Assembly (NCBI GenBank): GCA_002104945.1
Contig: MCFH01000033.1
Span: 434,001 to 498,000, forward strand
Source: Piromyces finnis
Lineage: Eukaryota > Neocallimastigomycota > Neocallimastigomycetes > Neocallimastigales > Neocallimastigaceae
Reading direction: 5' to 3'
DNA: 64,000 bases
The notes beneath the pieces are model-generated. The model made no database searches, had not been told where the DNA came from, and worked only from the letters and a program-made list of their open reading frames with translations. Position numbers and translations under genes: made by a program. Shown piece after piece: positions 49,604 through 59,339 of this stretch (the stretch's first letter is position 1; the number at the start of each line of letters is the position of its first letter).

Positions 49604-50769
49604 ATGAAGATCAGTGAAATCACTAAAATGCTACCTAGAATTGGTAGTCAAGATAGGGATATCGAAAGCTGGGCTGAAGAATTCAGCAGAATTATGGACC
49701 TATCTGACATCAATGATCCCAAAAAGATATTCGCTTGGGCAAAGGAATGTGTCCAAGGTAGATTAAAAGGAATTATTGATGACTTAAAAACAGAAAGTGA
49801 TACTGAAACAAATTATCCTAGCCTCAAGAAAAATGCTTCAATGTTAAGTCTCTAAAAATTAGAAGAGGAGAAAGTATTAAGGATTTCAACTGGAGATACG
49901 GAAACTTATATAAAAATCTTAATGTTGGATCCCAACTATTCATTACTGTTAAAGATTATACTAATTCCATCATTTCTCGTCCTTTCTTTAGAACTCAATT
50001 AATCACTGCCCAACCTAAAGATATAGAAGCTGCTTTTAAGGTTGCCGAATTAGCTGAATCAGCAACTGAAGTTCCTCAGTATCATAATGTTAATATGTTT
50101 ACTGATAGCCAACCTTACTTTGATCCATATTAAAACCAAAATTATAATTTATTTACTCAACATAGTGGTGGAACTAACTATAATTATTTTAATAATAATG
50201 ATAGTCCATATACTTATAATGGATATTATAATAATAACTATAATAATAATAACTATAATAATAATTATGATAACAATAATAATTATAATAATTATAATAT
50301 GCGATTCAATGGAAACTATAATATGAGAAATCAACGTTTTAACAAAAGGAATAATTACAGAAATAATTACCCAAATAATTTCAATACTAATAATTATAAT
50401 AATTATAATAATAATTATAATAACTATCAAGGTGATCAAAATGCATATAATAATGGTTATAATAAATACCCTAATAATTCTAATACATTTAGTAACAATA
50501 ATTATTCCAATATGGAAGAAAATAAATCATATCAAAATTCTAATAATTATTCTAATAATGCTAATAAAATGAATACTACTACTAATAAAGTTAATCAAAC
50601 CACACCTCAAAGTCAAGTGAATATGTTTAACCAGTCTCAAAGAAATAAATGCTTCAGATGTCAAAAGGTAGGCCACAAAATGCAAGATTGCAAATATACG
50701 TTCCAAGAACTTGCAGAAATGGAAAAACAAGGCCTTATAAACTCTAATCAAAATCATTTAAACTTATGA
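49604..50769 (+). pseudogene. B gag (frameshift and stop)
   Basis: Starts MKISEITKMLPRIGSQDRDIESWAEEF at 49604. The frame ends at 49855 after a likely one-base insertion in the A run near 49828-49834. The true frame continues as KIRRGESIKDFNWRYGNLY and meets an in-frame TAA at about 50131-50133. It resumes through an Asn/Tyr-rich linker encoded by AAT/TAT repeats. The C-terminal CCHC knuckle (CFRCQKVGHKMQDC) is intact. The gag stop at 50767 follows the slip site. So B cannot make its own full gag. Confidence 0.85.
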
Positions 50770-50790
50770 GTGGGAGAAGGAATACTCCCA
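50757..50790 (+). promoter_or_regulatory. -1 frameshift signal, B gag/pol
   Basis: TTTAAAC at 50757-50763 in gag phase. The gag stop TGA is one codon later. A hairpin TGGGAG/CTCCCA (50771-50776 with 50785-50790) follows. The -1 frame leads directly into pol. Same design as E2, with a different loop. Confidence 0.88.
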
Positions 50791-53700
50791 TAAATCAAAC
50801 CAATACTACTTTTGCTACAATATCAGTACCAGTAAATGAAGAAATTACAATTCCAGTAATAAGAAAAGCTAAAAAGAATACTGATATTAAACCATATAAA
50901 AGAACTACCAAAGAAAAATTAAGTGATAATCCACAACCAATTAGAGTTCCAAGTAATGAGACTAGAGAACCATTAAATAATACTTATGAAGATATAATTG
51001 AAGTTCCAAATAATGAAGTAGAAATGGAGACTGTAATTGAAAATGAAAATAATAATAATAATAATAAGAATAATAATAATAATAATATTAATAATAATTA
51101 TAATAATAATATTAATAATAATATGAGTATAAATAATGACACTAATATAAATAATAATGAAAGTAATAAAATAGATAATAACATTAAGAATAATAATATT
51201 AATAATAACACTAATTCAACAGAAGCATTAAAACAATTAGATCCTTCATTCATTAATCAATCCACTATAGATAAAGCTAAACAAAAAAATAAAAAAGAAC
51301 GAGAAAAAGAAATAATTGAACTAGCAAAGGAGATTGAACTTCCGAGTCAAAAGGAAAAAAATGTATCAAATGAGAAAGGTACAAAAAGATTAGTTATTTC
51401 AGCAGATCAAGAAAAATATAATATAACTAAAGATATAGGTGAAAAATTTGCAAACATAACAATAGGCCAACTACTTGAAATTAGTCCTAAATTGAAAACA
51501 GAACTTTCAAAAGCACTAAAATTTACTAAAATTATTGAAGATGAATCTACAATTCTTTCTACCATAAGAAAAGATAAAGTCGTGAAATCAAAATGTAAAA
51601 TAGAAGGAATAGAAACTACTGTATATTTGGACTCTTGTTCATCTATAAATATGATTACTAGAAGATTCTTATTAGAAAATAATATTCCATTAAAACCAGT
51701 TTCAAAAATTAGAGAAACTATATATCAAGCTTATTCCAATACTACTATTGAGTCGCATCTATATGAAATTGAAATTACTATTGGTAATATAACATCTAAA
51801 GAAATATTTAGACTTATTGAAAAAGAAGATATATTCCAGGTCTTAATTGGTGTAGAAACTTTAGCTAATATGAAATTAATTATGGACTTTTCTGATCATA
51901 CTTTATATCAGAAAACTGATGATATCCACAAAATTGGATCTTTTGAAAGTATTAATGAAATGAATCAAACTAATTTAATAGAAGAATTTGATGAAGAAAT
52001 TAATCAAGATGCATTAATATATTACTTAACTAGTCAGAATGATAAATATCAAGATTTAGAAATTAAAACTACTAGTGATTCTAAATTACAACTTATTAAT
52101 AAAATAGTTGATGAAACACAAAAAGAAGCAAAAGACCAATTGAAGAATCTTTTAATAACTAATATAGATGTTTTAGCTAATGATACTGATGATTTGGGTA
52201 AATCAAAATTATTAGCTCATGAAATTAAATTAAATCAAGATGATCCTATTAAACAGAAAATGTATCGTATTTCTAATAAAGAACATATGGAAATTCTAAA
52301 AGAAGAAATAGGAAAGCTTTTAAAGAATGATTTAATAGAACCATCACAATCATCTTGGTCTTCTCCAGTTTTATTAGTACCAAAAAAGAATGGAAAATGG
52401 AGAATGTGTGTAGATTATAGAAAATTAAATTCTATAACAATAAAAGATTCATATCCACTTCCATATATTGAAGAAATATTATTTTCTATTGATAATAATG
52501 TAAAATATTTATCTACATTGGATTTATTCTCTGGTTTTCATCAAATACCAATGAAAAAAGAAGATATTGATAAAACATGTTTTACAACAATATTTGGAAA
52601 TTATAATTACAAAGTAATGCCTTTTGGTTTATGTAATGCTCCAGCAACCTTTCAAAGAGAAATGAACCGTATATTTCTACCACTTATTGGAAAATGTTTA
52701 TTTGTTTATATGGATGACCTTTTAGTATTTTCTCCAAGTCTTGAACAACATATATTAGATCTTCAAAAGGTTTTTAATATAATAAAAGGAAATGGTATAA
52801 AAGCAAATCTTTCTAAATGCCATTTCTTAAAACAAGAAGTAGAGGTCCTTGGTCATATTCTATCAGTAGAAGGTGTCAAACCAGTTGAAAAGAAAATTGA
52901 AACTATTAAAAATTGGAAGTCACCAACAAACCTTACACAGCTAAGATCATTTTTAGGAGCTATAGGACATTACAGGAAGTTTATAAAAGATTTTGCCCAA
53001 ATTGCTCATCCATTATTTAAATTATTAAAAAAGGGTATGAAATTTGAATGGACATCTGAAACCGAAGAAAGTTTCCAAATACTAAAAGAAAGACTGATTA
53101 AGTCTCCTATTTTAAAATATCCTGACTATGATAAAAATTTTATTATAAGAACTGATGCATCACTTAATGGTATTGGTGGTGTATTACTTCAAAAAGATGA
53201 AAATAATGTTGAACATCCAATTCATTATGTTAGTAGGTCTTTAAACGATAGTAAAATTAATTATAGTATAACTGACTTAGAAGGAACCGCAGCTTTTTAT
53301 TGTTGTAAGAAATTTAAATCTTATATAAGTGGGAATAAAGAAGAAACGATATTATATACTGACCATAAACCTTTAGTTGGCTTATTTAATAATAAAGAAC
53401 CAAATAATGCTCGTCAAACACGCTGGGTTACTACACTTAGTATACTCAAGGTAAAAGTTAAATATGAACAAGGAAAGAAAAATGTAGTTGCTGATGCATT
53501 ATCTATACTAATACCAGGCGATAAAAATGATATAAAAATTTCACTAGCTACTTTTAATAATAATGATGATAAAGCTACTAAAAATAATATTTTAAATTCA
53601 AATAAAGATTTTTACTCTAAAAATAATGAAAATATAGTTTATTCTTGTAATTTTAATAATTCATGTATTAATGATAATGAAATAAATAAAAATAATAATA

Positions 53701-55493
53701 TTAATCCCTATATTGATAAAAATATTGACTTAAATAAAAATTTTTGTGTTAATGAAAGTGTAAATTCAATTAAATATTCTAAACTTAATAATGTTGATTT
53801 AAATAATTATATCTCTATTAATAATAATTCACATGGAAATAAAAATAAAAATATAAATTTTAAAAATGATATTGATAAAAGCCAGAATAATAATTATTTT
53901 AAAGATAATGAAATAAATAAATTATCTGACTATGATAATGATATTGTTTATAATAAAGTAATGAATAGTGATATCAATGACTTAAATGATACTCGCAACT
54001 TAAATAATAAAATAGATATAAATAAAAATGATTTTCCTAAATTAAATGAAAATACTACAACTAGTTATTATAATTATAACATCCATAATTATCATAATAA
54101 TATTCATTCATATGATCCATCTAATATTTTTAATATTGATAAAAATAATTATTTTAATATAGAAAATAAAATAAAAATATCCTCAATTCCATCTGAAAAT
54201 GAAAAAGGTGAATCAATAAATAATTATACTGACTCAGAAGCGGTACTTGTAACTGACACATCTATTGATACTAGTGAAAATAATTCAAATGAATATCCAG
54301 GAAGTAATAAAATTAAAGAATTTCTTAAAAAGAAAATTATCTTAATAAATGGAATAAAATATTATAAAGATGGAGACAATATCAGAAAAGTTATTGAAGA
54401 TAAAGAAGAGAAAATAGAATTACTATTAGCTGCACAATCAATAGGTCATGAAGGATTTTATAAAACTTATAACAGATTAAAGAAAAATTATTATTGGAAA
54501 AATATGGCTAAAGATGTAGAACTACTTGTAAAAACTTGCCATGATTGTCAATTAAAGAGACCTCAACCTATTAATAGTGGTACTGAATCATTTGCTACAA
54601 AGCCAGGTCTACCATTCACTAGAGTTGGTTTAGATATTATTGGACCACTACCAATAACTAAAAATAATAATAAATATATAATAGTACTTGTAGATTATTT
54701 TACCAAATGGGTTGAAGCTGAACCTCTAAAATCAATTGAATCTACGGATGTTATAAAATTTCTTTCAAATGTATTTTCTAGACATGGTACTCCAGAAATA
54801 TTAATTACTGATAATGGTCCACAATTTACTTCTGATGCTACTAAAGGCTTTCTTGATTTATATGGTATATATGTTCAATATTCTAGCACTTATCATCCAG
54901 AAACAAATGGACAAGTAGAAAATCGTAATAGAGAAATTGTTAAAAATATTCGACTATTAGGAGACTCAAATAAAGAATGGGACGAAGTTCTTCCATCGGC
55001 TTTATGGGCTCTACGTACTTGTAAAAATGAAGTAACAAAATTTTCTAGCTTTGAATTATTATATGGTTGTACTGACCTTCAACCATTTGAACTTATGATA
55101 GAATACAATAATAAAAATGAATATGAAACTCCAGAAGAATATTTAATAAATAAATTTAATACACATTGGGAATGGATTATTGAAGTTACCAAAAATATTC
55201 AGAATGCTAATAAATTATGGGAAAATAGAAGAAAACAAAAAGCTTCAATGAATACTGCATTTCCAGCCGGTGATTTAGTACTTGTTAGAAATTTTTCAAG
55301 AAGAAAGTTAGATCCATTTTTCATGGGATCTTTCCGTATTATTAAAATGGAATTTAATACTACTACATTATGTGACCCTATTAGTGGTGCAATAGCTGAA
55401 AGAAATGTTCATCAAAAGAATTTAGTTCATTATCATACTTGGCACAATGAGACTTCCAGGGACGAAGTCCAAACTCAAGTGGGGGGATCTTGA
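50766..55493 (+). CDS. B pol polyprotein, intact frame
   Basis: 1575 codons from the first ATG in the pol frame. Translation more likely enters by -1 slippage just upstream. An Asn-rich segment (about 90-160) precedes the protease, where the active site reads LDSCSS (Asp 289), with Cys where Gly is usual. RT has PSQSSWSSPVLLVPKKNGKWRM and YMDD at 648-651. RNase H has RTDASLNGIGGVL and TDHKPLVG. A very Asn-rich spacer of about 250 residues (about 935-1190) separates RNase H from integrase. The integrase zinc finger has Gln 1224 where E2 has His (AQSIGHEG, H1228), with CHDC intact. The catalytic DDE residues are present (GLDIIGP, TDNGPQF, GQVENRN). No chromodomain. The open frame suggests recent activity, but the two altered motifs make function doubtful. 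Confidence 0.93.
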   Translation: MSGRRNTPINQTNTTFATISVPVNEEITIPVIRKAKKNTDIKPYKRTTKEKLSDNPQPIRVPSNETREPLNNTYEDIIEVPNNEVEMETVIENENNNNNNKNNNNNNINNNYNNNINNNMSINNDTNINNNESNKIDNNIKNNNINNNTNSTEALKQLDPSFINQSTIDKAKQKNKKEREKEIIELAKEIELPSQKEKNVSNEKGTKRLVISADQEKYNITKDIGEKFANITIGQLLEISPKLKTELSKALKFTKIIEDESTILSTIRKDKVVKSKCKIEGIETTVYLDSCSSINMITRRFLLENNIPLKPVSKIRETIYQAYSNTTIESHLYEIEITIGNITSKEIFRLIEKEDIFQVLIGVETLANMKLIMDFSDHTLYQKTDDIHKIGSFESINEMNQTNLIEEFDEEINQDALIYYLTSQNDKYQDLEIKTTSDSKLQLINKIVDETQKEAKDQLKNLLITNIDVLANDTDDLGKSKLLAHEIKLNQDDPIKQKMYRISNKEHMEILKEEIGKLLKNDLIEPSQSSWSSPVLLVPKKNGKWRMCVDYRKLNSITIKDSYPLPYIEEILFSIDNNVKYLSTLDLFSGFHQIPMKKEDIDKTCFTTIFGNYNYKVMPFGLCNAPATFQREMNRIFLPLIGKCLFVYMDDLLVFSPSLEQHILDLQKVFNIIKGNGIKANLSKCHFLKQEVEVLGHILSVEGVKPVEKKIETIKNWKSPTNLTQLRSFLGAIGHYRKFIKDFAQIAHPLFKLLKKGMKFEWTSETEESFQILKERLIKSPILKYPDYDKNFIIRTDASLNGIGGVLLQKDENNVEHPIHYVSRSLNDSKINYSITDLEGTAAFYCCKKFKSYISGNKEETILYTDHKPLVGLFNNKEPNNARQTRWVTTLSILKVKVKYEQGKKNVVADALSILIPGDKNDIKISLATFNNNDDKATKNNILNSNKDFYSKNNENIVYSCNFNNSCINDNEINKNNNINPYIDKNIDLNKNFCVNESVNSIKYSKLNNVDLNNYISINNNSHGNKNKNINFKNDIDKSQNNNYFKDNEINKLSDYDNDIVYNKVMNSDINDLNDTRNLNNKIDINKNDFPKLNENTTTSYYNYNIHNYHNNIHSYDPSNIFNIDKNNYFNIENKIKISSIPSENEKGESINNYTDSEAVLVTDTSIDTSENNSNEYPGSNKIKEFLKKKIILINGIKYYKDGDNIRKVIEDKEEKIELLLAAQSIGHEGFYKTYNRLKKNYYWKNMAKDVELLVKTCHDCQLKRPQPINSGTESFATKPGLPFTRVGLDIIGPLPITKNNNKYIIVLVDYFTKWVEAEPLKSIESTDVIKFLSNVFSRHGTPEILITDNGPQFTSDATKGFLDLYGIYVQYSSTYHPETNGQVENRNREIVKNIRLLGDSNKEWDEVLPSALWALRTCKNEVTKFSSFELLYGCTDLQPFELMIEYNNKNEYETPEEYLINKFNTHWEWIIEVTKNIQNANKLWENRRKQKASMNTAFPAGDLVLVRNFSRRKLDPFFMGSFRIIKMEFNTTTLCDPISGAIAERNVHQKNLVHYHTWHNETSRDEVQTQVGGS

Positions 55494-56603
55494 TACGCTA
55501 CTCACATAAAAACATAATAAAAACTAGCTGAATAAACACGACTTAACCCATAGTAACTTATAATAAAAAAAAAACGATAATAACCCTTAAAAATGAATGA
55601 ATAATAATTTTATGAAAATATAACCCTTTTTTAAATAAATAATATTCTCTTTATTATATAATAAATTCTGAGTAAAAACGACCTAATAGTGATAATAATA
55701 AAATAAATTATTAAATAAAATAAAACGACTTAATCCAATAATATACTAAAATAATAAAATAATAATAAATAAATAAAAATGAATAAATAAACTAAAAATA
55801 AAATGGTATACATCAAATTATTAATTCTAGTGTTTATCCAAGTGTTCTTTAGAAATTCTCTTAAACTTATAAATTAATAAGTAACTAATTGAGTAATTAT
55901 TACTAAAATGATAAACTTAAAACCTGGAAATAGAACAATAATAATAATTCTAAAGATAAAATACAGAACTCTTTTATGTTTCTGTATAAAATGAGTGTTT
56001 ATAATAGTTGATACTTTTAATATTTTAATTTTGTTATATTTTTATTTTAATTTTATTTTAATTTTATTTTAATATTATTTTAATTTCAAATTTTAATTAT
56101 TTTATTCAAGGTATTATACATTTAATGATAGTCAATGATAATTTATAATAATTTTTCTAAATTTAAACATTTTGAAGTAATAAGAAAATCAAATAAGTAA
56201 TATTCTATAATATTTTATAATACTAAGACATAATTTTAATTTATTCTTTTAATTTTAATAAATAATAACAATAGTAATAATAATATTTAATAGTTAAAAA
56301 TAATAATATATGTAATAAATGAAAATGTATAAAAAGGAAGATAAAATTCTTCTTTATAAAAAAGGTGGACAATAAATAGAGAATAAAAAAGACAATAAAC
56401 AGATAATAAATAAATTATAAAATATAATAAAGATTTAATTTAAAACATAATAAGAGTTTATTTTCGAGTTTTGAGTGATTTATTTGTTAATTATAAAACA
56501 TATTTTTATTTTATTTTAAATTTATTGTTTCATCATAATAATATAGAATTTATTATTTATTAAAAACATTATATTATTCAAAAATATATCAGTCAACGTA
56601 TCA
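55491..56603 (+). repeat. B 3' LTR
   Basis: Begins TGATACGC right after the purine tract and ends GTATCA. Confidence 0.92.
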
Positions 56604-56742
56604 TAAAATTTTGGTGGAGAATCCGGGCGTGACCAAAGATATGAAAAAGAATAATATTAATAATAATACTAATAAATTCTAAAATATTAAGCGTTTATAA
56701 AAAAAAACAGTTTACATTTAATTTAATTTTATTATATATTCT
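56604..56742 (+). other. Second copy of the B primer site and leader start
   Basis: About 140 nt that match 47923-48061 almost base for base, including TGGTGGAGAATCCGGGCG. Cut off by the D-family LTR at 56743. Confidence 0.9.
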
Positions 56743-57462
56743 TGTAAAGATATAAAGTATATCTTTAAATTATTTAATAATTAATTAATAATTATTGAAT
56801 AATAATTTTGATATTTTAATGAAAAATTGTTTATAAAATTTATTGTATAAATTTTATGGAATAATTAAATAAAGATTAATTTTAAAATATCAAAGTTAGA
56901 AATGAAATTTGGATAAATATTTAAATTAATGGATAATTAAATTTAAATATTTTAAATATTCAAATTAAATCTTAAAAAGTTTTTATTTAATTCAAAATTA
57001 GTTTAATAACTTTAGCGTAGTTTTAAAATAAGTTTTTTTTAATAAGAAATATATTATAAATAGTATTATTAATATTTAATTAATATATAAGTAATACATA
57101 GACTGTATTCAATTTGCAGTTTACTCAAATTGAATCAAAAGTGTATTTAATTAGTTTTAGTTTAGTTTTATTATTTTATTATTTAATTAAATTAGTATTA
57201 AATTAGTTTTGTTTATTTTCTATTAAATATATGTATAATTAAATAGAATAATATATTAAAATATAATTTACAAAAAATATAAATACATGTAAAAATTCCT
57301 TAATTAAAACGATGTAATTGTTATTGACTATTATTTAGTTAATAACTAAATAAACTTAATAAAAGAAGATATTTAAAAAGATAATTTTAACTATATTTTG
57401 TTTTTATTTTTTGGTGTTGTTTTATTGTAAAATTTTATAATCTGTTTTTGAGTCTTATACAC
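56743..57462 (+). repeat. D-family LTR after B
   Basis: 720 bp, TGTAAAGATATA..ATACA, with TATA box and GTAATTGTTAT inside. The flanks (attct / cattt) do not form a target duplication, and no self-primer site follows. It is either a solo LTR or one end of a rearranged element. Confidence 0.85.
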
Positions 57463-57472
57463 ATTTATATAA

Positions 57473-58567
57473 AAGAAGTCGACCTGACTCTATCCTATCA
57501 ACTGGTATCAGCAAATTATTACAATGAAATTAAATTTTTTAAGTTCGTTTTCGTATTACTTCATAATATTTTAATATATTATTTAATATACTCCTTAATT
57601 GTATTTATCTAATTTAATTAATAATATATTATCCTTAAATATATTTTATTTATTTAGTTATTTAATCAAATTTATATTGTATTTTCATATTAAAGAAGTC
57701 GACCTGACTCTATCCTTTAAAAAAGGTGTAATCCAGTTCTTTATTTAGTCTAAAATTAAATTATTTTAAAATTGATTTTAAATATTAAATTAAATCATAA
57801 ATTTATAAAATTAATTTAATTTATAATATTTCTAATTTAATTTATTATATACTATTTCCCAAAAAGATGTCGATCTGACTCTGTCCTCTAAAAAGGTGTC
57901 ATCGAAATCTTATTATAATAATATAGAATAATTTATTTAACTAACTTTCCAAATTTATTGCTTTTAATTTTATTGTAAAATTCTAATTCATTTCTTAATT
58001 TTGTTATATTTAATTTATTATATACTATGTTTAAAAGATATCACTCAGACTCTATCCTATCCTATCAAACAGTGTCGAGCGAGGTCTTTTATAGCATGTA
58101 ATAAATTTATTTCAATAAAATAACTTATTCCTTCTTTTAATTAATAAATATCAAAAATTTAATTCTCATATTTCTCAATGTATTTTAAATAATCCTAAAA
58201 TTATTATATACTATGTTTAAAAGATGTCGCTCAGACAGACTCTATCCTATCAAACGGTGTCGAGCGAGGTCTTTTAAGTATATAATAAATTCATTCCAAA
58301 ATAATAATTAATAATTCATTCAAATAAGTGAAATCAACATACTAATTCACTTATTTCTCAATATATTTAAATAATTTTTAAAATTTGATTAACTTTTTCT
58401 CAATTTTCTTTCTTTTTAAATAAGTTTTAATTTTCTTACTTCTCAATTAATTTTTTGATTTAATTTACACTTTTAATTGTATATATCCAATTTAATTTAT
58501 AATATACTATGTATAAAAGATGTCGCTCAGACTCTATCCTATTAAACGGTGTCGAGCGAGTTCTTTT
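57473..58567 (+). repeat. Array of six dispersed hairpin units
   Basis: Units start at about 57473, 57692, 57861, 58033, 58219 and 58515. Each has a left arm near AAAGATGTCGCTC, a loop with ACTCTATCCTATCAAACGGTGTC, and usually a right arm near GAGCGAGGTCTTT. AT-rich DNA of about 120-240 bp separates them. Arm sequences differ but often stay complementary. One inverted unit is in the D leader. Confidence 0.85.
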
Positions 58568-58675
58568 TATAGTATATTATAATTAAATTTAATTTTAAAA
58601 GAGCATCATCAAACAAGAGTATTTCATAAATATATTTCTATTAGTATTACAGATAGATTTAATATATAAAAACAT

Positions 58676-58866
58676 TGTTCCATACAGTAGAGTTACACTT
58701 ATTTCAATTCCAATATAAAAAAGAAAGTTTCACAGAGTAGAAGTTCCACAAGCAAAGTTCCACGAGATTCGTTCAAAAGAATTCCACGAAGAGAGGATTT
58801 TACAAGGTAGTGTTCCACAAATAGGTAAAAATTCTACAATTATTGTTCCACAAAGTAGGGTTTCTT
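58676..58866 (+). repeat. GTTCCACNA-type short repeats
   Basis: About eight irregular copies of g(t/a)ttccac(a/g)(a/g)ag with 15-30 nt spacing. No coding frame. This could be leader RNA of the element starting at 56743, or unrelated. Confidence 0.6.
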
Positions 58867-58942
58867 TTTGAATTTTAGTTGTAAATTTTCTTTAAAAATT
58901 CTAATTTTGGTTTGTTGTTATTAAATTCGATTTGCTTTCATA

Positions 58943-59080
58943 ATGTTTTCATTTGAAGAAATATTAACATTGAACCCTGTGTACGGAACATTAGGAATGT
59001 TCCTTTGCTATATCGGTACGACGTCGGAGCTCTTGATTATGTTAGGTATCTTACTAAACCTATCAAAAAGTAGCTACTAA
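58943..59080 (+). CDS. Small open frame, 45 aa, unknown
   Basis: MFSFEEILTLNPVYGTLGMF, hydrophobic, in a locally GC-richer stretch. It may be the 5' part of a gene or element frame interrupted near 59037 by the LINE-like sequence on the other strand. Not recognised, and possibly not a gene. Confidence 0.25.
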   Translation: MFSFEEILTLNPVYGTLGMFLCYIGTTSELLIMLGILLNLSKSSY

Positions 59081-59339
59081 TGATAGGGATTGTTTTAGTA
59101 AGAAAAGCCGCAAGACCCTCTACATATAGAACATGAGACCCCAATGAACTGTAAAGCTGTTCATTCAAATGTCTTTGTTCCGCTTTATCAATTTGTAGCT
59201 TGTCATAAGCTAAAGTTCCACCAAGAAGGAACATAAAAATATAATTATAAATTGTTTTTCTTACTTCCATTTCAGGGAGTAAGTAATTTATAAAGTATAT
59301 ATTTCCACCAAAAGGGACCGAATTCATTGAAATTATTCA
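59037..59339 (-). pseudogene. LINE 3'-end remnant
   Basis: A minus-strand frame (59327-59037, 96 aa) contains FLLGG and, later, FLTKTIP. The main LINE's own 3' region (59863-59636) encodes FLLGG and LLTKIMP at similar spacing, and the nucleotides are alike (ttccttcttgg). It therefore looks like a truncated related 3' end placed tail-side of the LINE. Confidence 0.45.

Larger units (their letters stand above)
46795..56603 (+). mobile_element. B: Ty3/Gypsy element with intact pol
   Basis: LTRs at 46795-47922 (1128 bp) and 55491-56603 (1113 bp), TGATAC..GTATCA, are close copies with several indels. Internal: TGG-type primer site, leader, damaged gag, slip-site hairpin, pol of 1575 codons, purine tract GTGGGGGGATC. 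The 3' LTR is followed by the same primer site and leader as the 5' LTR, so this is part of a head-to-tail array or a recombinant. Confidence 0.93.

Noticed and set aside
57473-58567. CRISPR-like array
   Set aside because: Units are imperfect hairpins with irregular spacing in eukaryotic DNA and no cas genes; not a CRISPR.
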